A stretch of DNA of 64,000 nucleotides, taken from contig CAWBZL010000003.1 in assembly GCA_963793275.1 (NCBI GenBank), forward strand, positions 1,302,001 to 1,366,000, read 5' to 3'. The DNA is from Marinirhabdus sp963793275. Lineage in GTDB: Bacteria > Bacteroidota > Bacteroidia > Flavobacteriales > Flavobacteriaceae. The notes below the pieces were generated by a model that ran no database searches, was not told where the DNA came from, and saw only the letters and a list, made by a program, of their open reading frames with translations. The first letter of the stretch is position 1; each line of letters starts with the position of its first letter. Shown here in pieces: positions 1 to 8,739 of this stretch. The position numbers and the translations under genes were made by a program.

Positions 1-1856
1 TCTCCCGTATCGATATGAAAACGGGCGAAGTAATAGACATACAGCCTCAGGCAGCTGCTAACGAAAAAACGGAACGCTTTAACTGGGATGCTCCTATTCT
101 GGTAAGTCCGCATAATCCTACTACTATTTATTTTGCCTCGCAACGGGTGTGGAAATCTACCAATCGTGGTGACGACTGGACGGCTATTTCAAACGATTTA
201 ACCAAGAATGAAGAACGAATTACCCTTCCAATTTTTGGAAAGCAGCAATCCTGGGATGCGCCCTGGGACGTATACGCTATGTCTAATTACAATACCATTA
301 CCTCGTTGGCCGAATCTCCTGTACAAAAGGGACTGCTGTATGCAGGAACCGATGATGGGAGTATTCAGATTTCAGAAAATGATGGTGGGTCGTGGCAAAA
401 AGTGAGCGTTGGAAGCCTGCCTGGTGTTCCTGAAACTGCTTTTATAAACGATATTAAAGCAGATATGTTTGATGCGAATACGGTATATATTGTGCTGGAC
501 AACCATAAATATGGTGATTTTAATCCTTATCTGCTTAAAAGTACCAACAAAGGAAAAACCTGGACGTCGCTCCGAAACAATATACCGGACAGGACTCTGG
601 TGTGGCGTATTGTTCAGGATCATGTGTCACCTGATCTAATGTTCTTAGCGTCAGAATTTGGAATATATGTAACCATAAACGGTGGAAAGCACTGGACGAA
701 GATGAAAGGTGGTGTGCCAACAATTTCATTTAGAGATCTTGCCATTCAGCGTAGAGAGAACGATCTGGTGGGTGCTTCGTTTGGACGTGGTTTTTATATT
801 CTGGACGACTACACCGCCCTACGGGAAATTTCAGAAGAAAAATTGAAAAATGAAACAGCGATGCTTTTCCCTGTTCGCGATGCCTGGTGGTATATACCAA
901 AATCTCATTTAAGTTTTGATGCCGATAAGGGAAGTATGGGAGACAATCACTTTGTAGCACCTAATCCGGATTTTGGAGCGTTATTTACCTATTACTTAAA
1001 AGATACCTACCAAACCTCCAAAGCGAAACGAAAAGATAAGGAAAGAGATATGGGAGATGTTGACGTACCGTTCGCAGGTTGGGAAGCACTGGAGAAAGAA
1101 GTGCTGGAAACCGAACCCAAAGTAATCTTTAGCGTAACAGATAGCAAAGGAACTGTGGTGCGCAATATTACCGCACCAGCCAAACAAGGGATCAACAGGA
1201 TTGCCTGGGATTTGCGTTACCCTGCTTTAGATGCGATCACGCTTCAGCAAAACGAGGAGAAAAATAAAAATCCTTCGGGATTGTTAGCGCCTCCGGGAAA
1301 CTACACGGTAACTATGTATCTGAATGATAACGGAAGTGTTACTAAACTTAGTGATGCTGAACCTTTTGTGGTAAAACCCTTATACGAAAGTTCTGTAAAA
1401 ACTGTGACACCACAGGAAGCCTCGGCGTTTTGGAGAACGTATGAAAATACGCAGCGTTCTGTAGCAAAGCTGAATATGGGCTTGGACAAATCTATAAAAC
1501 GTGCAAAAGCAATGCAGACAGCGCTTACCAGAAGCCGAGTTGCCCCTGGAACCATGAACGAGCGCATTGTGAATATATTAAAAGAGCTACAGCAATTAAA
1601 TACCGAATTAAACGGAAACTATGCCCGCAACGAAATTGGCGAAAAAGGAAACCCGGCATTAGGAGATCGAATGTTCGCAATTTACAGAGGGATAGAACGC
1701 TCTACGTATGGTCCCACAACCTCACATAAGCAGCAATTGCAAATTGTAGAACAACAAATTAAAAATGCATTGGCAAAGCTAAATGTTTCTGAAAAAGCAT
1801 TGGATTTGTTATATACCGAGTTACAGAATGCGGGAGCGCCTTATGTTGAAAATTAA
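1..1856 (+). CDS. Sortilin/VPS10-type beta-propeller protein, C-terminal part (partial)
   Basis: The start is cut off: the frame is open to the first base of the window and codons for S-R-I-D precede the first internal ATG at 15. The visible 613 residues hold several Asp-box (BNR) repeats, recognisable as S-T-N-R-G-D-D-W near residue 48, S-E-N-D-G-G-S-W near 119, S-T-N-K-G-K-T-W near 176 and T-I-N-G-G-K-H-W near 219 (counted from base 15). Such repeats form blades of a beta-propeller. They are followed by a short beta domain (about 370-455) and a helical C-terminal region (about 470-600). Family knowledge: secreted 'VPS10 domain-containing' glycosyl-hydrolase-like proteins of Bacteroidota are about 1000 residues, so roughly the N-terminal third including the signal peptide is missing. 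The substrate is unknown. Confidence 0.8.
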   Translation, partial: SRIDMKTGEVIDIQPQAAANEKTERFNWDAPILVSPHNPTTIYFASQRVWKSTNRGDDWTAISNDLTKNEERITLPIFGKQQSWDAPWDVYAMSNYNTITSLAESPVQKGLLYAGTDDGSIQISENDGGSWQKVSVGSLPGVPETAFINDIKADMFDANTVYIVLDNHKYGDFNPYLLKSTNKGKTWTSLRNNIPDRTLVWRIVQDHVSPDLMFLASEFGIYVTINGGKHWTKMKGGVPTISFRDLAIQRRENDLVGASFGRGFYILDDYTALREISEEKLKNETAMLFPVRDAWWYIPKSHLSFDADKGSMGDNHFVAPNPDFGALFTYYLKDTYQTSKAKRKDKERDMGDVDVPFAGWEALEKEVLETEPKVIFSVTDSKGTVVRNITAPAKQGINRIAWDLRYPALDAITLQQNEEKNKNPSGLLAPPGNYTVTMYLNDNGSVTKLSDAEPFVVKPLYESSVKTVTPQEASAFWRTYENTQRSVAKLNMGLDKSIKRAKAMQTALTRSRVAPGTMNERIVNILKELQQLNTELNGNYARNEIGEKGNPALGDRMFAIYRGIERSTYGPTTSHKQQLQIVEQQIKNALAKLNVSEKALDLLYTELQNAGAPYVEN

Positions 1857-1907
1857 GCCCTCACAAGAGGATATGTTAAATTAGATAACTTAAAAATAAA
1901 AAAACGG

Positions 1908-2045
1908 ATGAAAAAACTACTTCAAATAATTGGTGCTGCCTGGGGGGCTAAAAAAATTGGCGGTGGAAAATGCGGGTGTATTGGGACTATTTTTGTCTTT
2001 ATTATCCTTTATGTTGTTTTAGGATATGTACTGGAGTGGTTTTAA
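1908..2045 (+). CDS. Small membrane protein of 45 residues
   Basis: A 46-codon ORF starts with ATG 51 bases after the propeller gene and ends in TAA. The product has a basic, glycine-rich first half containing two cysteines (K-C-G-C near residues 21-24), then one strongly hydrophobic segment (about residues 25-43), and ends in E-W-F. This looks like a single-pass inner-membrane microprotein. Similar tiny proteins with a glycine/cysteine patch and one helix are common and unnamed in Flavobacteriaceae. It may be co-transcribed with the upstream gene. Function unknown. The call rests on start codon, spacing and amino-acid pattern only. Confidence 0.55.
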   Translation: MKKLLQIIGAAWGAKKIGGGKCGCIGTIFVFIILYVVLGYVLEWF

Positions 2046-2081
2046 CTAAAATTTAAGCTAAAGTTGTATTAAACCAACTGG

Positions 2082-2108
2082 TTACAGGCTTTAAAGGTCT
2101 TACATTTG
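2082..2108 (+). promoter_or_regulatory. Candidate promoter for the YtxH-like gene
   Basis: An exact Bacteroidota -7 box, TACATTTG, lies at 2101-2108, and a TTA triplet at 2082-2084 sits at -33 with 16 bases between them. Transcription would begin just after 2110, which argues that the gene starts at the ATG at 2142 and not at an upstream in-frame codon inside the promoter. Confidence 0.45.
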
Positions 2109-2141
2109 TGTATGGATTTGAACAAAAAAACAACTATAAAA

Positions 2142-2357
2142 ATGAACAAGAATCAGAAAACAGGTTTAATCGCTCTTATTGGAGCAGGAATCGCAGGCGG
2201 ATTGGCTTACTGGAAATACAAAACTATGTCACCAGAAGAAAGAGCACAATTAAAAGGTAAAGTGAATAAGGCTGGAGACAGAATTAAAGAAACTGCCGGA
2301 GATATTGAAAAATCAATCAGCGAAAAATACACTGAGTTGAAGAAAAAAGCAAGTTAA
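2142..2357 (+). CDS. YtxH-like small membrane protein
   Basis: 71 residues from the ATG at 2142. The frame is open further upstream to 2106, but that region overlaps the candidate promoter. Residues 1-25 contain a glycine/alanine-rich hydrophobic segment, followed by W-K-Y-K and a long charged amphipathic helix with repeated K-A-G-D-R-I-K-E-T-A-G-D-I-type heptads. This is the pattern of YtxH/CsbD-like general-stress proteins, which are membrane-anchored helical proteins of unknown biochemical role. It is monocistronic, with its own candidate promoter and a strong terminator. Family assignment is by pattern, not by alignment. Confidence 0.65.
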   Translation: MNKNQKTGLIALIGAGIAGGLAYWKYKTMSPEERAQLKGKVNKAGDRIKETAGDIEKSISEKYTELKKKAS

Positions 2358-2378
2358 TACCTGCTTATGGACAGATTT

Positions 2379-2408
2379 AAATCCCACCAATTGGTGGGAT
2401 TTTTTTAT
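2379..2408 (+). terminator. Rho-independent terminator after the YtxH-like gene
   Basis: A perfect 24-base palindrome (2379-2402, stem core ATCCCACCAA/TTGGTGGGAT) is followed by a run of T. It lies 21 bases after the stop codon at 2357 and could also act on transcripts from the other strand. Confidence 0.85.
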
Positions 2409-2470
2409 TTCCAGTTTTTTATAAGGAGACTAAAAACGACGATTTTATAAACGTATATTTACTTAACAGC

Positions 2471-3685
2471 TTATTCTGAATCTGGTATAATCCAATCTGC
2501 ATTTCTCACAAAAAAAAGATATTGCGCATAATCTGCTGTTGAAGTTCCTTCAATAATATCGTAGCCATCCCATACAGTGATTAGTTTTTTCATTTTAGTG
2601 CCTCTCGCAGAGGTTAAATAAGGAGAATTGGGTGCATCTAATTTCAGTAAACTTATGCTGTTTGGTGTAGTCACTTTTTTATAATCTGCAATCCCCTGAA
2701 TGTACATAAATAATCTATTATCCTGAGAGTAGTTAAATCTCGTAAATCGTTCTCCTTTATCCTGCATAAATCCGGGTAGCGAAACACTTTCAACAGTTAG
2801 TTTTGAATCCACATACATCGTATTCATACTTACCATTTTAGTAGTATACGGTAATGTGTTATCCTTTTTTATCTTTCCCGCAAAAGTGTATGTATAGGCT
2901 TGTAAGGTATGAGAAAATCCGAATCCGCCGTATAAATTTTCTGTATCCCACTGCTCTTGTGCGTACAGTCTTTTGAAATTTTCATACATAAATTGATCCC
3001 GGGATCTTATGGCTAAGTAGTTAGACAGGTTGTATTGTATATTCTTTAGAAATATAATATCTGTAGAAGTAAGTAATTCCTGCTCTGATCTTACTATTGA
3101 ATCTAATTCATTTTCCGACCAGGAAATTAATTCGTCACGGCCTGTTGGGATGGTATTTGCATACGAATCGGGAAGTTTTTCTTTTAAAAAAGTATGCAAA
3201 AGATCAAAATCGGCAATTTTATCGATCCCTACGAGTTTAAATTTTTTAGACGCCGGGAGCGATGCATAATACGCTCTCATTTTGATCCATTTGTTTCTGT
3301 ATTGTTCTGAAATACTTCCAATGTAGACCGGCCATTTCTGAAGAATTTCTTTAAGTTCCATCTCATTAGAGCCTTCTATATACTTTTGAAGATAGTAGCC
3401 TTGTACGAGATCCATTTCAGCTAGATATCTATCTATTGTTATTTTTTCGTGCAATTGTGTAAACATGGCAAAGTCTATCCGTGGGGAGGTTTCAACTTCG
3501 TGTACTTCACCTACCAAAAAGAGTTTATTGTTATAAAAATCTTCGTCTAAAGAAGTAAAATGAAGCGAATCTGTTTTTTTAATTACTTCGGTATTGTTTT
3601 TTAAATAGCTTACATATTTGCCCGAAGAACAACTGGTAAAGATTAATAAGCAGGTTGCAAGAATAATACATGTGTACGTTTTCAT
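2471..3685 (-). CDS. Tiki/ChaN-TraB-like lipoprotein
   Basis: 404 residues from the ATG at 3685. The longer frame to 3721 adds 12 residues before a good lipoprotein signal, so the inner start is preferred. The lipobox is F-T-S-C with the lipid-accepting Cys at residue 19. The G-E-V-H motif at residues 59-62, followed by an invariant-looking H-E and a second domain half with G-F-G-F-S-H, resembles the EreA/ChaN/Tiki/TraB superfamily. Members of that superfamily are metal-dependent hydrolases or haem-binding proteins with G-E-x-H near the N-terminus. The protein probably faces the periplasm or the outer-membrane surface. The substrate cannot be named. No operon partner is evident, and a LytTR gene follows upstream on the same strand. 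Confidence 0.6.
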   Translation of the reverse strand: MKTYTCIILATCLLIFTSCSSGKYVSYLKNNTEVIKKTDSLHFTSLDEDFYNNKLFLVGEVHEVETSPRIDFAMFTQLHEKITIDRYLAEMDLVQGYYLQKYIEGSNEMELKEILQKWPVYIGSISEQYRNKWIKMRAYYASLPASKKFKLVGIDKIADFDLLHTFLKEKLPDSYANTIPTGRDELISWSENELDSIVRSEQELLTSTDIIFLKNIQYNLSNYLAIRSRDQFMYENFKRLYAQEQWDTENLYGGFGFSHTLQAYTYTFAGKIKKDNTLPYTTKMVSMNTMYVDSKLTVESVSLPGFMQDKGERFTRFNYSQDNRLFMYIQGIADYKKVTTPNSISLLKLDAPNSPYLTSARGTKMKKLITVWDGYDIIEGTSTADYAQYLFFVRNADWIIPDSE

Positions 3686-3789
3686 CTGTTTTGTTTTTAA
3701 TGTTCCTGACAAATAGAACACATAAAAATCAGTGAAAAAAAAGAGTGTGACGACCCTGCCACTTTTGTGTCGAAATTGAAGCTTTTGGG

Positions 3790-4629
3790 CTAGTTTTGAA
3801 GTTTCCGGGACGAATTTGAAAGCCTGTTTTGTAGCGCAACATAGTACTTCTGGGAAATTGGAATAACATCTTCTACCTTCGTTATTTTCATAACACGCTT
3901 TCTGGCATTTCCCTCCACAGCTTCCAGGTACTCCAGATTCACCAAATAAGAACGATGTACCTGCCAGGCATTAGGGAGCTGTTTCATAATATTAGAAAGT
4001 GTACTTCTAAACATTTTCTGTTGCATTACGTTATCATTATTATAATATACTTCCACATAATTTTGTTGTGCCTGTGCGTATATAAATGCTGATTCAGGAA
4101 TTGTGAGGGTTTCAGACTTGTTTTCTCCCTGAATGGTAATTTGTTTGTCTTTCCTATCTTTTTGAGATTCTTCTGAAGGTACTTCTATGACCCCATATTT
4201 TGAACGCAGATAAAGCCATAAGGGAACAAGAATAGGTGTGAAAGGCACTCCAAATGTCCACATAAAATTCCAGATGCTGCCAGTATCTAATACCGTAAGC
4301 CCGCTTACAACATAAAAGTGGTAAAGAAATGAGAAGATAATTATGATAAAGAATGTTATAAGTATATATAAAACCTCATTTATAATGAACCAGCGGTTTT
4401 CGTGTCGTTTATAAATACTGTTTTCAAAAGGATGCACTAACAGGATGGGTAAGATAATACACAATGCATACCCCGACAGTCTTGCATATTTGTATGAAAA
4501 ACTGTTACTGGTATCGAATGGCTCTAAGCTTATAAGTAGAATTGGCAGCACTGCGCCCAACAACACTGAAATCCACAGGGTGTGTTTCCAACTTTTGGTG
4601 TATGCAATGGTTTTGTTTAATGCTATCAT
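3790..4629 (-). CDS. Membrane-anchored LytTR transcriptional regulator
   Basis: 279 residues. Four hydrophobic segments fill the N-terminal half (about 17-35, 50-65, 83-108, 124-143), followed by a charged linker and a C-terminal LytTR DNA-binding domain (about 175-272). The domain shows the usual V-H-R-S-Y-L-V-N pattern near residue 225 and I-P-I-S-Q-K-Y near 256. There is no receiver domain, so the signal is probably sensed through the membrane part. The motif E-P-F-D-T at the end of the first helix recurs as E-P-L-D-T in the second LytTR protein at 16888, indicating one subfamily. The target is unknown; LytTR regulators often control neighbouring envelope genes, here possibly the Tiki-like lipoprotein. 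Confidence 0.8.
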   Translation of the reverse strand: MIALNKTIAYTKSWKHTLWISVLLGAVLPILLISLEPFDTSNSFSYKYARLSGYALCIILPILLVHPFENSIYKRHENRWFIINEVLYILITFFIIIIFSFLYHFYVVSGLTVLDTGSIWNFMWTFGVPFTPILVPLWLYLRSKYGVIEVPSEESQKDRKDKQITIQGENKSETLTIPESAFIYAQAQQNYVEVYYNNDNVMQQKMFRSTLSNIMKQLPNAWQVHRSYLVNLEYLEAVEGNARKRVMKITKVEDVIPISQKYYVALQNRLSNSSRKLQN

Positions 4630-4731
4630 TAACTTTTTTTGCGGTTAGCCTGTAAAAATAGGAAAATAGACTAATTTCTTCATAATACTTAAAAGAAGTA
4701 GGTTTCATTTTTTTTATAAGATGTATCGCAT

Positions 4732-4762
4732 AAAAAAAGCCCCTCCAAATCTGGAAGGGCTT
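4732..4762 (-). terminator. Terminator of rpsA
   Basis: An 11-bp stem with one mismatch (4737-4747 with 4752-4762) is preceded on the plus strand by seven A, which read as a U-tract on the minus-strand transcript. It starts 23 bases beyond the rpsA stop codon. Confidence 0.8.
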
Positions 4763-4785
4763 ATAATTATATAAAACGTTCAGGC

Positions 4786-6732
4786 TTATTTCTTCCCGTC
4801 CATTTTGTCTTTCAATTCTTGTAATTTAGAATTGGCATCACCAAGAGTTGGTTTAGCCTCTTCGGCTTGTGCAGCAGCTTTCTTAGCAGCTTGCTTTACA
4901 ATTTTTGCCTCTTCTTCTTTGTGAATTGTCATGTGAGAAGCAACCACTTTCTTAAATTCTTTGTTGAATTCAATGATCTGGAATTCTGCTTCTTCACCTT
5001 TGGATACGTCTGTACCGTCTTCTTTTTCTAAGTGACGCTTAGGAACAAATGCAGAGATATCTTCGTTGAAGTTAATCACCGCTCCTTTGTCTACCATTTC
5101 GTCAATCTTAGCTGTGTGCTTAGTACCTACTGCAAATTCAGCTTCGTACTTGTCCCAAGGATTGTCTTCTGTTTGCTTGTGACCTAAGCTTAACTTACGT
5201 CCTTCCACATCCAGTTCTAACACTACAACCTCCAGCGTATCACCAATATTGGTAAACTCGCTAGGGTGCTTCACTTTCTTCGTCCAGGAAAGGTCGCTTA
5301 TGTAAATAAGACCGTCAATTCCTTCTTCCAATTCTACGAAAACACCAAAGTTCGTAAAGTTACGTACAATCCCTTTGTGGCGCGAACCAACCGGGTATTT
5401 GCTTGTAATATCTGTCCAAGGGTCTGGCGTTAATTGCTTAATACCAAGACTCATTTTACGCTCTTCTCTGTCTAACGTTAAGATTTGAGCATCTACCTTA
5501 TCTCCTACTTTTACAAAATCCTGTGCGCTACGTAAGTGTGTAGACCAGGACATTTCAGAAACGTGGATTAATCCTTCAACACCTTCAGTAACTTCTACAA
5601 AGGCACCGTAGTCTGCAATAACAACTACTTTTCCTTCTACTTTGTCACCTACTTTCATTTCTTCACCAAGTGCTTCCCAAGGATGCGCATTTAATTGCTT
5701 TAATCCTAATTGGATACGTGTCTTATCTTCATCAAAGTCTAAGATTACCACGTTCAATTTCTGGTCTAGCTCTACGATCTCGTTCGGGTGGTTGATACGT
5801 GACCAGGAAAGGTCTGTAATGTGTACCAATCCGTCAACACCTCCAAGATCCACAAATACACCGTACGATGTGATGTTTTTAACAACACCTTCCAATACCT
5901 GACCTTTTTCAAGCTGCCCGATAATTTCTTTTTTCTGTTCTTCGATATCTGCTTCGATCAACGCTTTGTGAGAAACTACAACGTTCTTAAATTCGTGATT
6001 AATTTTCACCACTTTAAATTCCATTGTTTTTCCTACGTATACGTCGTAATCGCGAATTGGCTTCACGTCTATTTGAGAACCTGGCAAGAATGCTTCAATT
6101 CCAAATACATCTACTATCATACCACCTTTAGTTCTGCATTTTACAAAACCATTAACGATAGTATTTTCGTCGTGAGCTGCGTTTACACGATCCCAAGCCT
6201 TAATAGTACGCGCTTTACGGTGAGACAAAATTAATTGTCCTGTACTGTCTTCACGTACATCTATTAATACTTCTACTTTGTCCCCTACTTTTAAGTCTGG
6301 GTTGTAACGAAACTCATTTAAAGAAATAACACCTTCACTCTTAGCGTTGATGTCAATAATGGCATCACGGTCCGAAAGGTGAATTACTTCTCCTTCAACA
6401 ACCTCATCATCTAAGGTGTCTACGAAGTTTTCTGCTACTAATTTTTCAAATTCCTCTAACTGCTGTCCATCTACAGGATCGATTCCCTCTTCGTAGTTGT
6501 GCCAGTTAAAATCTTCTAAAAATTTTGCTGGGTTGGCTTGCTGTGGAGATACCTCTTCTTTAGGGGTTTCCAGGCTCTGTCCAACTTTAGCTTCGGCCAT
6601 GTCTTCCATATCTTCTGCTTTTACAGCTTCTTTTTCTCTGGTTGGTGTTTCAGCATCTTTTACCGCTACTGAATTTTCAACTTTTTTTTCAGCAGCTTTT
6701 TCTACTGCTTCTTCTTTTGCTTTATCAGCCAT
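4786..6732 (-). CDS. rpsA: 30S ribosomal protein S1
   Basis: 648 residues. Six S1 RNA-binding domains can be counted at about 110-173, 190-256, 277-345, 362-432, 449-518 and 537-602. The middle four carry the typical G-V-F-V-x-L / G-L-(V/I)-H-(I/V)-S patterns. S1 binds mRNA on the 30S subunit and helps initiation. This matters in Bacteroidota, where mRNAs largely lack Shine-Dalgarno sequences. Compared with the 557-residue E. coli protein there is an extra acidic, Ala/Lys/Glu-rich N-terminal extension (about 100 residues) and a Lys/Ala/Glu-rich C-terminal tail (about 603-648), both usual in the phylum. It is monocistronic, with its own promoter, a long leader and a terminator. Confidence 0.97.
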   Translation of the reverse strand: MADKAKEEAVEKAAEKKVENSVAVKDAETPTREKEAVKAEDMEDMAEAKVGQSLETPKEEVSPQQANPAKFLEDFNWHNYEEGIDPVDGQQLEEFEKLVAENFVDTLDDEVVEGEVIHLSDRDAIIDINAKSEGVISLNEFRYNPDLKVGDKVEVLIDVREDSTGQLILSHRKARTIKAWDRVNAAHDENTIVNGFVKCRTKGGMIVDVFGIEAFLPGSQIDVKPIRDYDVYVGKTMEFKVVKINHEFKNVVVSHKALIEADIEEQKKEIIGQLEKGQVLEGVVKNITSYGVFVDLGGVDGLVHITDLSWSRINHPNEIVELDQKLNVVILDFDEDKTRIQLGLKQLNAHPWEALGEEMKVGDKVEGKVVVIADYGAFVEVTEGVEGLIHVSEMSWSTHLRSAQDFVKVGDKVDAQILTLDREERKMSLGIKQLTPDPWTDITSKYPVGSRHKGIVRNFTNFGVFVELEEGIDGLIYISDLSWTKKVKHPSEFTNIGDTLEVVVLELDVEGRKLSLGHKQTEDNPWDKYEAEFAVGTKHTAKIDEMVDKGAVINFNEDISAFVPKRHLEKEDGTDVSKGEEAEFQIIEFNKEFKKVVASHMTIHKEEEAKIVKQAAKKAAAQAEEAKPTLGDANSKLQELKDKMDGKK

Positions 6733-6767
6733 GTGTTATTTGATTGTTCTGTCTGCTTTCTTTAAAT

Positions 6768-6785
6768 TTTCTGCCTTCGCAGAAA
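6768..6785 (-). promoter_or_regulatory. Hairpin in the rpsA leader
   Basis: A perfect 7-bp stem (TTTCTGC/GCAGAAA) with a four-base loop, GAAG on the transcript, lies 35 bases before the rpsA start in an untranslated leader of about 170 bases. S1 is known to autoregulate its own translation in other bacteria; a role of this hairpin in that is inference. Confidence 0.35.
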
Positions 6786-6909
6786 CGAAATGAGACCTAA
6801 CTTTGTATCCCGTGTTGTTTCAAGTAGTTACTGCAACGATCCCACAGAAGGGTTTGGTTTTTGATTTTTCATTTCCTTTTATTACTTGATTATGTCGCTA
6901 AAAGGGGTG

Positions 6910-6939
6910 CAAAAATAGTGTTTTTATTCTGAAAATCAA
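6910..6939 (-). promoter_or_regulatory. Promoter of rpsA
   Basis: Minus-strand TTG (6939-6937), 19 bases, then TATTTTTG (6917-6910): an exact match to the Bacteroidota -33/-7 consensus (TTG, 17-23 bases, TAnnTTTG). It predicts a leader of about 170 bases. Confidence 0.7.
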
Positions 6940-7043
6940 AGAGGTTGATACTTTTAGATGTACGATGCTAGAATTTAAATTATTTTGTTTCTCTTAGAAC
7001 TAAAATAACTGGATGTGAAGCCTTAAATTTTCATTAAAAATTT

Positions 7044-7072
7044 TTGATTGACACCCCAGCTACTTAGTTTTA
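7044..7072 (+). promoter_or_regulatory. Candidate promoter of the META lipoprotein gene
   Basis: TTG at 7044-7046, an 18-base spacer, then TAGTTTTA at 7065-7072 (seven of eight positions of TAnnTTTG). The start codon follows at 7095. Confidence 0.45.
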
Positions 7073-7094
7073 TAAAACAACAATAATATACCCT

Positions 7095-7790
7095 ATGAAA
7101 TTCATCACCGCTATCCTACTCTCTATCATCGCTATTAATTCCTGTGGAGATTCAAAAGAAGAAAACACAAAAACAATGACGTACTTTGTAAACAGTGCCA
7201 AAGTACCCTGCGACGGTGTTGGGGAGATACAATGTCTACAAATAAAGAAAGGAGAAACCATGCCAGCCGGTGCCTGGAGTAACTTTTACGGAACTATTGA
7301 GGGATTAGACTATCAGGAAGGCTACCTGTATAAGCTTTCAGTTAAGGAAGAACAAATAGACCCGGCTACCGTTCCAGCCGACGCTTCGACTATAAAATAT
7401 ATACTTTTGAAGGTATTGGAAATGAAACCAGACCCCATCTTTCAGTTACACGACATCTGGGCATTGCAAGCACTCAATGATGAAGAAATACCTATGGAGA
7501 AACAGAAAAAACCAAACAAAATACCCACATTAGAAATTTTTGTGGCCGATAGTCGTATTGGTGGAAATGATGGCTGTAATAGTATGTTTGGAGAAATAGA
7601 AACGCTTACGGAAAGCAACATACGTTTTTCAAAAATTGGAAGTACAAAAATGATGTGTCCGGATATGCAAGTTTCTAACGCATTTACTACAGCACTCGGG
7701 GAAACTGCTACCTATAAAATTGAAAACCTCCATCTCTATTTTTATAATACTGAGGGGGATGAAGTGTTACAATTTGTGAAAGTGGATTGA
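7095..7790 (+). CDS. DUF4377-META domain lipoprotein (HslJ-like)
   Basis: 231 residues. The signal peptide ends in a lipobox (I-N-S-C, Cys17). Residues about 28-112 match the DUF4377 pattern: an aromatic strand, V-P-C-x-G, then C-L-Q-I-K and a W-x-x-F-Y turn. Residues about 125-230 are a META/HslJ domain, with the hallmark region D-S-R-I-G-G-N-D-G-C-N near 154-164 and a later C-P-D-M. META-domain lipoproteins of the HslJ type are linked in other bacteria to heat or novobiocin resistance and outer-membrane integrity. The exact job here is not known. It stands alone between divergent rpsA and a 256-base gap. Confidence 0.8.
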   Translation: MKFITAILLSIIAINSCGDSKEENTKTMTYFVNSAKVPCDGVGEIQCLQIKKGETMPAGAWSNFYGTIEGLDYQEGYLYKLSVKEEQIDPATVPADASTIKYILLKVLEMKPDPIFQLHDIWALQALNDEEIPMEKQKKPNKIPTLEIFVADSRIGGNDGCNSMFGEIETLTESNIRFSKIGSTKMMCPDMQVSNAFTTALGETATYKIENLHLYFYNTEGDEVLQFVKVD

Positions 7791-7861
7791 TAAAAGTACG
7801 AATGGCCAAATGTTGAAGTAGGTAAAGTAGGCTAACGGTTACATTAAGTTACTCATCGTCA

Positions 7862-7913
7862 CCTCGAGTGAATTTTGAAAAAGCGAGAGCATTTCAAAAT
7901 TTGTATCGAGAGG
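7862..7913. repeat. REP-like hairpin element
   Basis: Two nested inverted repeats: an inner 10-bp arm pair AATTTTGAAA / TTTCAAAATT (7871-7880, 7892-7901) and outer CCTCGA / TCGAGAGG arms (7862-7867, 7906-7913). It sits in the gap between the META gene and cmk. The layout is that of the dispersed extragenic palindromes seen in many Flavobacteriaceae. It could also act as a transcription end for the converging genes. Confidence 0.55.
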
Positions 7914-8046
7914 CTTTTGAAATTGTGCTACTTAATCGGTTTTCGATATTATTTTGTTGAAATAAGTCCAGTATATTTCATTTAAACTTGTTTCCAACAA
8001 AATCACTCGAACTGACGGGTTTTTAACTTGAATATTAAATATTAAA

Positions 8047-8739
8047 TTATATTCTCCCTGCAATCCTATCCTTGGCCAGTTGCAAAATAGTATGAAATTG
8101 ATCTTCCAGGTTCATTTCACTATTGTCTATTTCAATAGCATCTTTGGCTTTGCGTAGTGGAGAGTCCTTTCGGGTAGTGTCTATATGGTCGCGCTCCTGT
8201 ACGTTTTCCAACACATCGTTATAGGTAACTGCATCACCACGTTCCAGTAGTTCTTTATAGCGACGTTCGGCTCTTTGTTCCGCAGACGCAGTCATAAAGA
8301 TCTTTAGTTCGGCATTTGGGAAAACAACGGTGCCAATATCGCGGCCGTCCATAACCACGCCTTTCCCTTCGCCCATTTTTTGTTGTTGTTCTACTAGCTT
8401 TCGACGTACTTCAGAAATAGTAGCTACCGGACTTACATATTCTGACACTTCCAAATGTCTGATATGCTTCTCTACATTTTCACCATTGAGATGTACTTCA
8501 GCCTTACCCATACTGTTTTTCTTAAATTCTAGTTGAATGTTGGGCAGTGTAGCTATTAGTTGTGATGTCTTTACTTCGCCTTTAGCAATCAGGTTATTTC
8601 TCATAGCAAAGAGCGTCACCGCTCTGTACATGGCTCCGGTATCTACATAAACGTACTCCAGCCAATCTGCCAATTGTTTTGCGACGGTACTTTTCCCCGT
8701 TGAAGAATACCCGTCTATGGCAATGGTAATCTGGTGCAT
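8047..8739 (-). CDS. cmk: (d)CMP kinase
   Basis: 230 residues, the usual length. Cytidylate kinase transfers phosphate from ATP to CMP or dCMP in pyrimidine nucleotide recycling. The P-loop G-Y-S-S-T-G-K-S-T is at residues 10-18, followed by V-D-T-G-A-M-Y-R near 32-39 and the D-G-R-D-I-G-T-V-V-F substrate region near 132-141. The start codon overlaps the stop codon of porQ by one base (porQ is upstream in this operon). The order lon, porQ, cmk is conserved in Flavobacteriaceae. Confidence 0.96.
   Translation of the reverse strand: MHQITIAIDGYSSTGKSTVAKQLADWLEYVYVDTGAMYRAVTLFAMRNNLIAKGEVKTSQLIATLPNIQLEFKKNSMGKAEVHLNGENVEKHIRHLEVSEYVSPVATISEVRRKLVEQQQKMGEGKGVVMDGRDIGTVVFPNAELKIFMTASAEQRAERRYKELLERGDAVTYNDVLENVQERDHIDTTRKDSPLRKAKDAIEIDNSEMNLEDQFHTILQLAKDRIAGRI

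Noticed and set aside
5821..6234. 137-codon ORF on the plus strand inside rpsA
   Set aside because: It lies antisense to a conserved ribosomal protein gene, with low-complexity aromatic content; a shadow frame.
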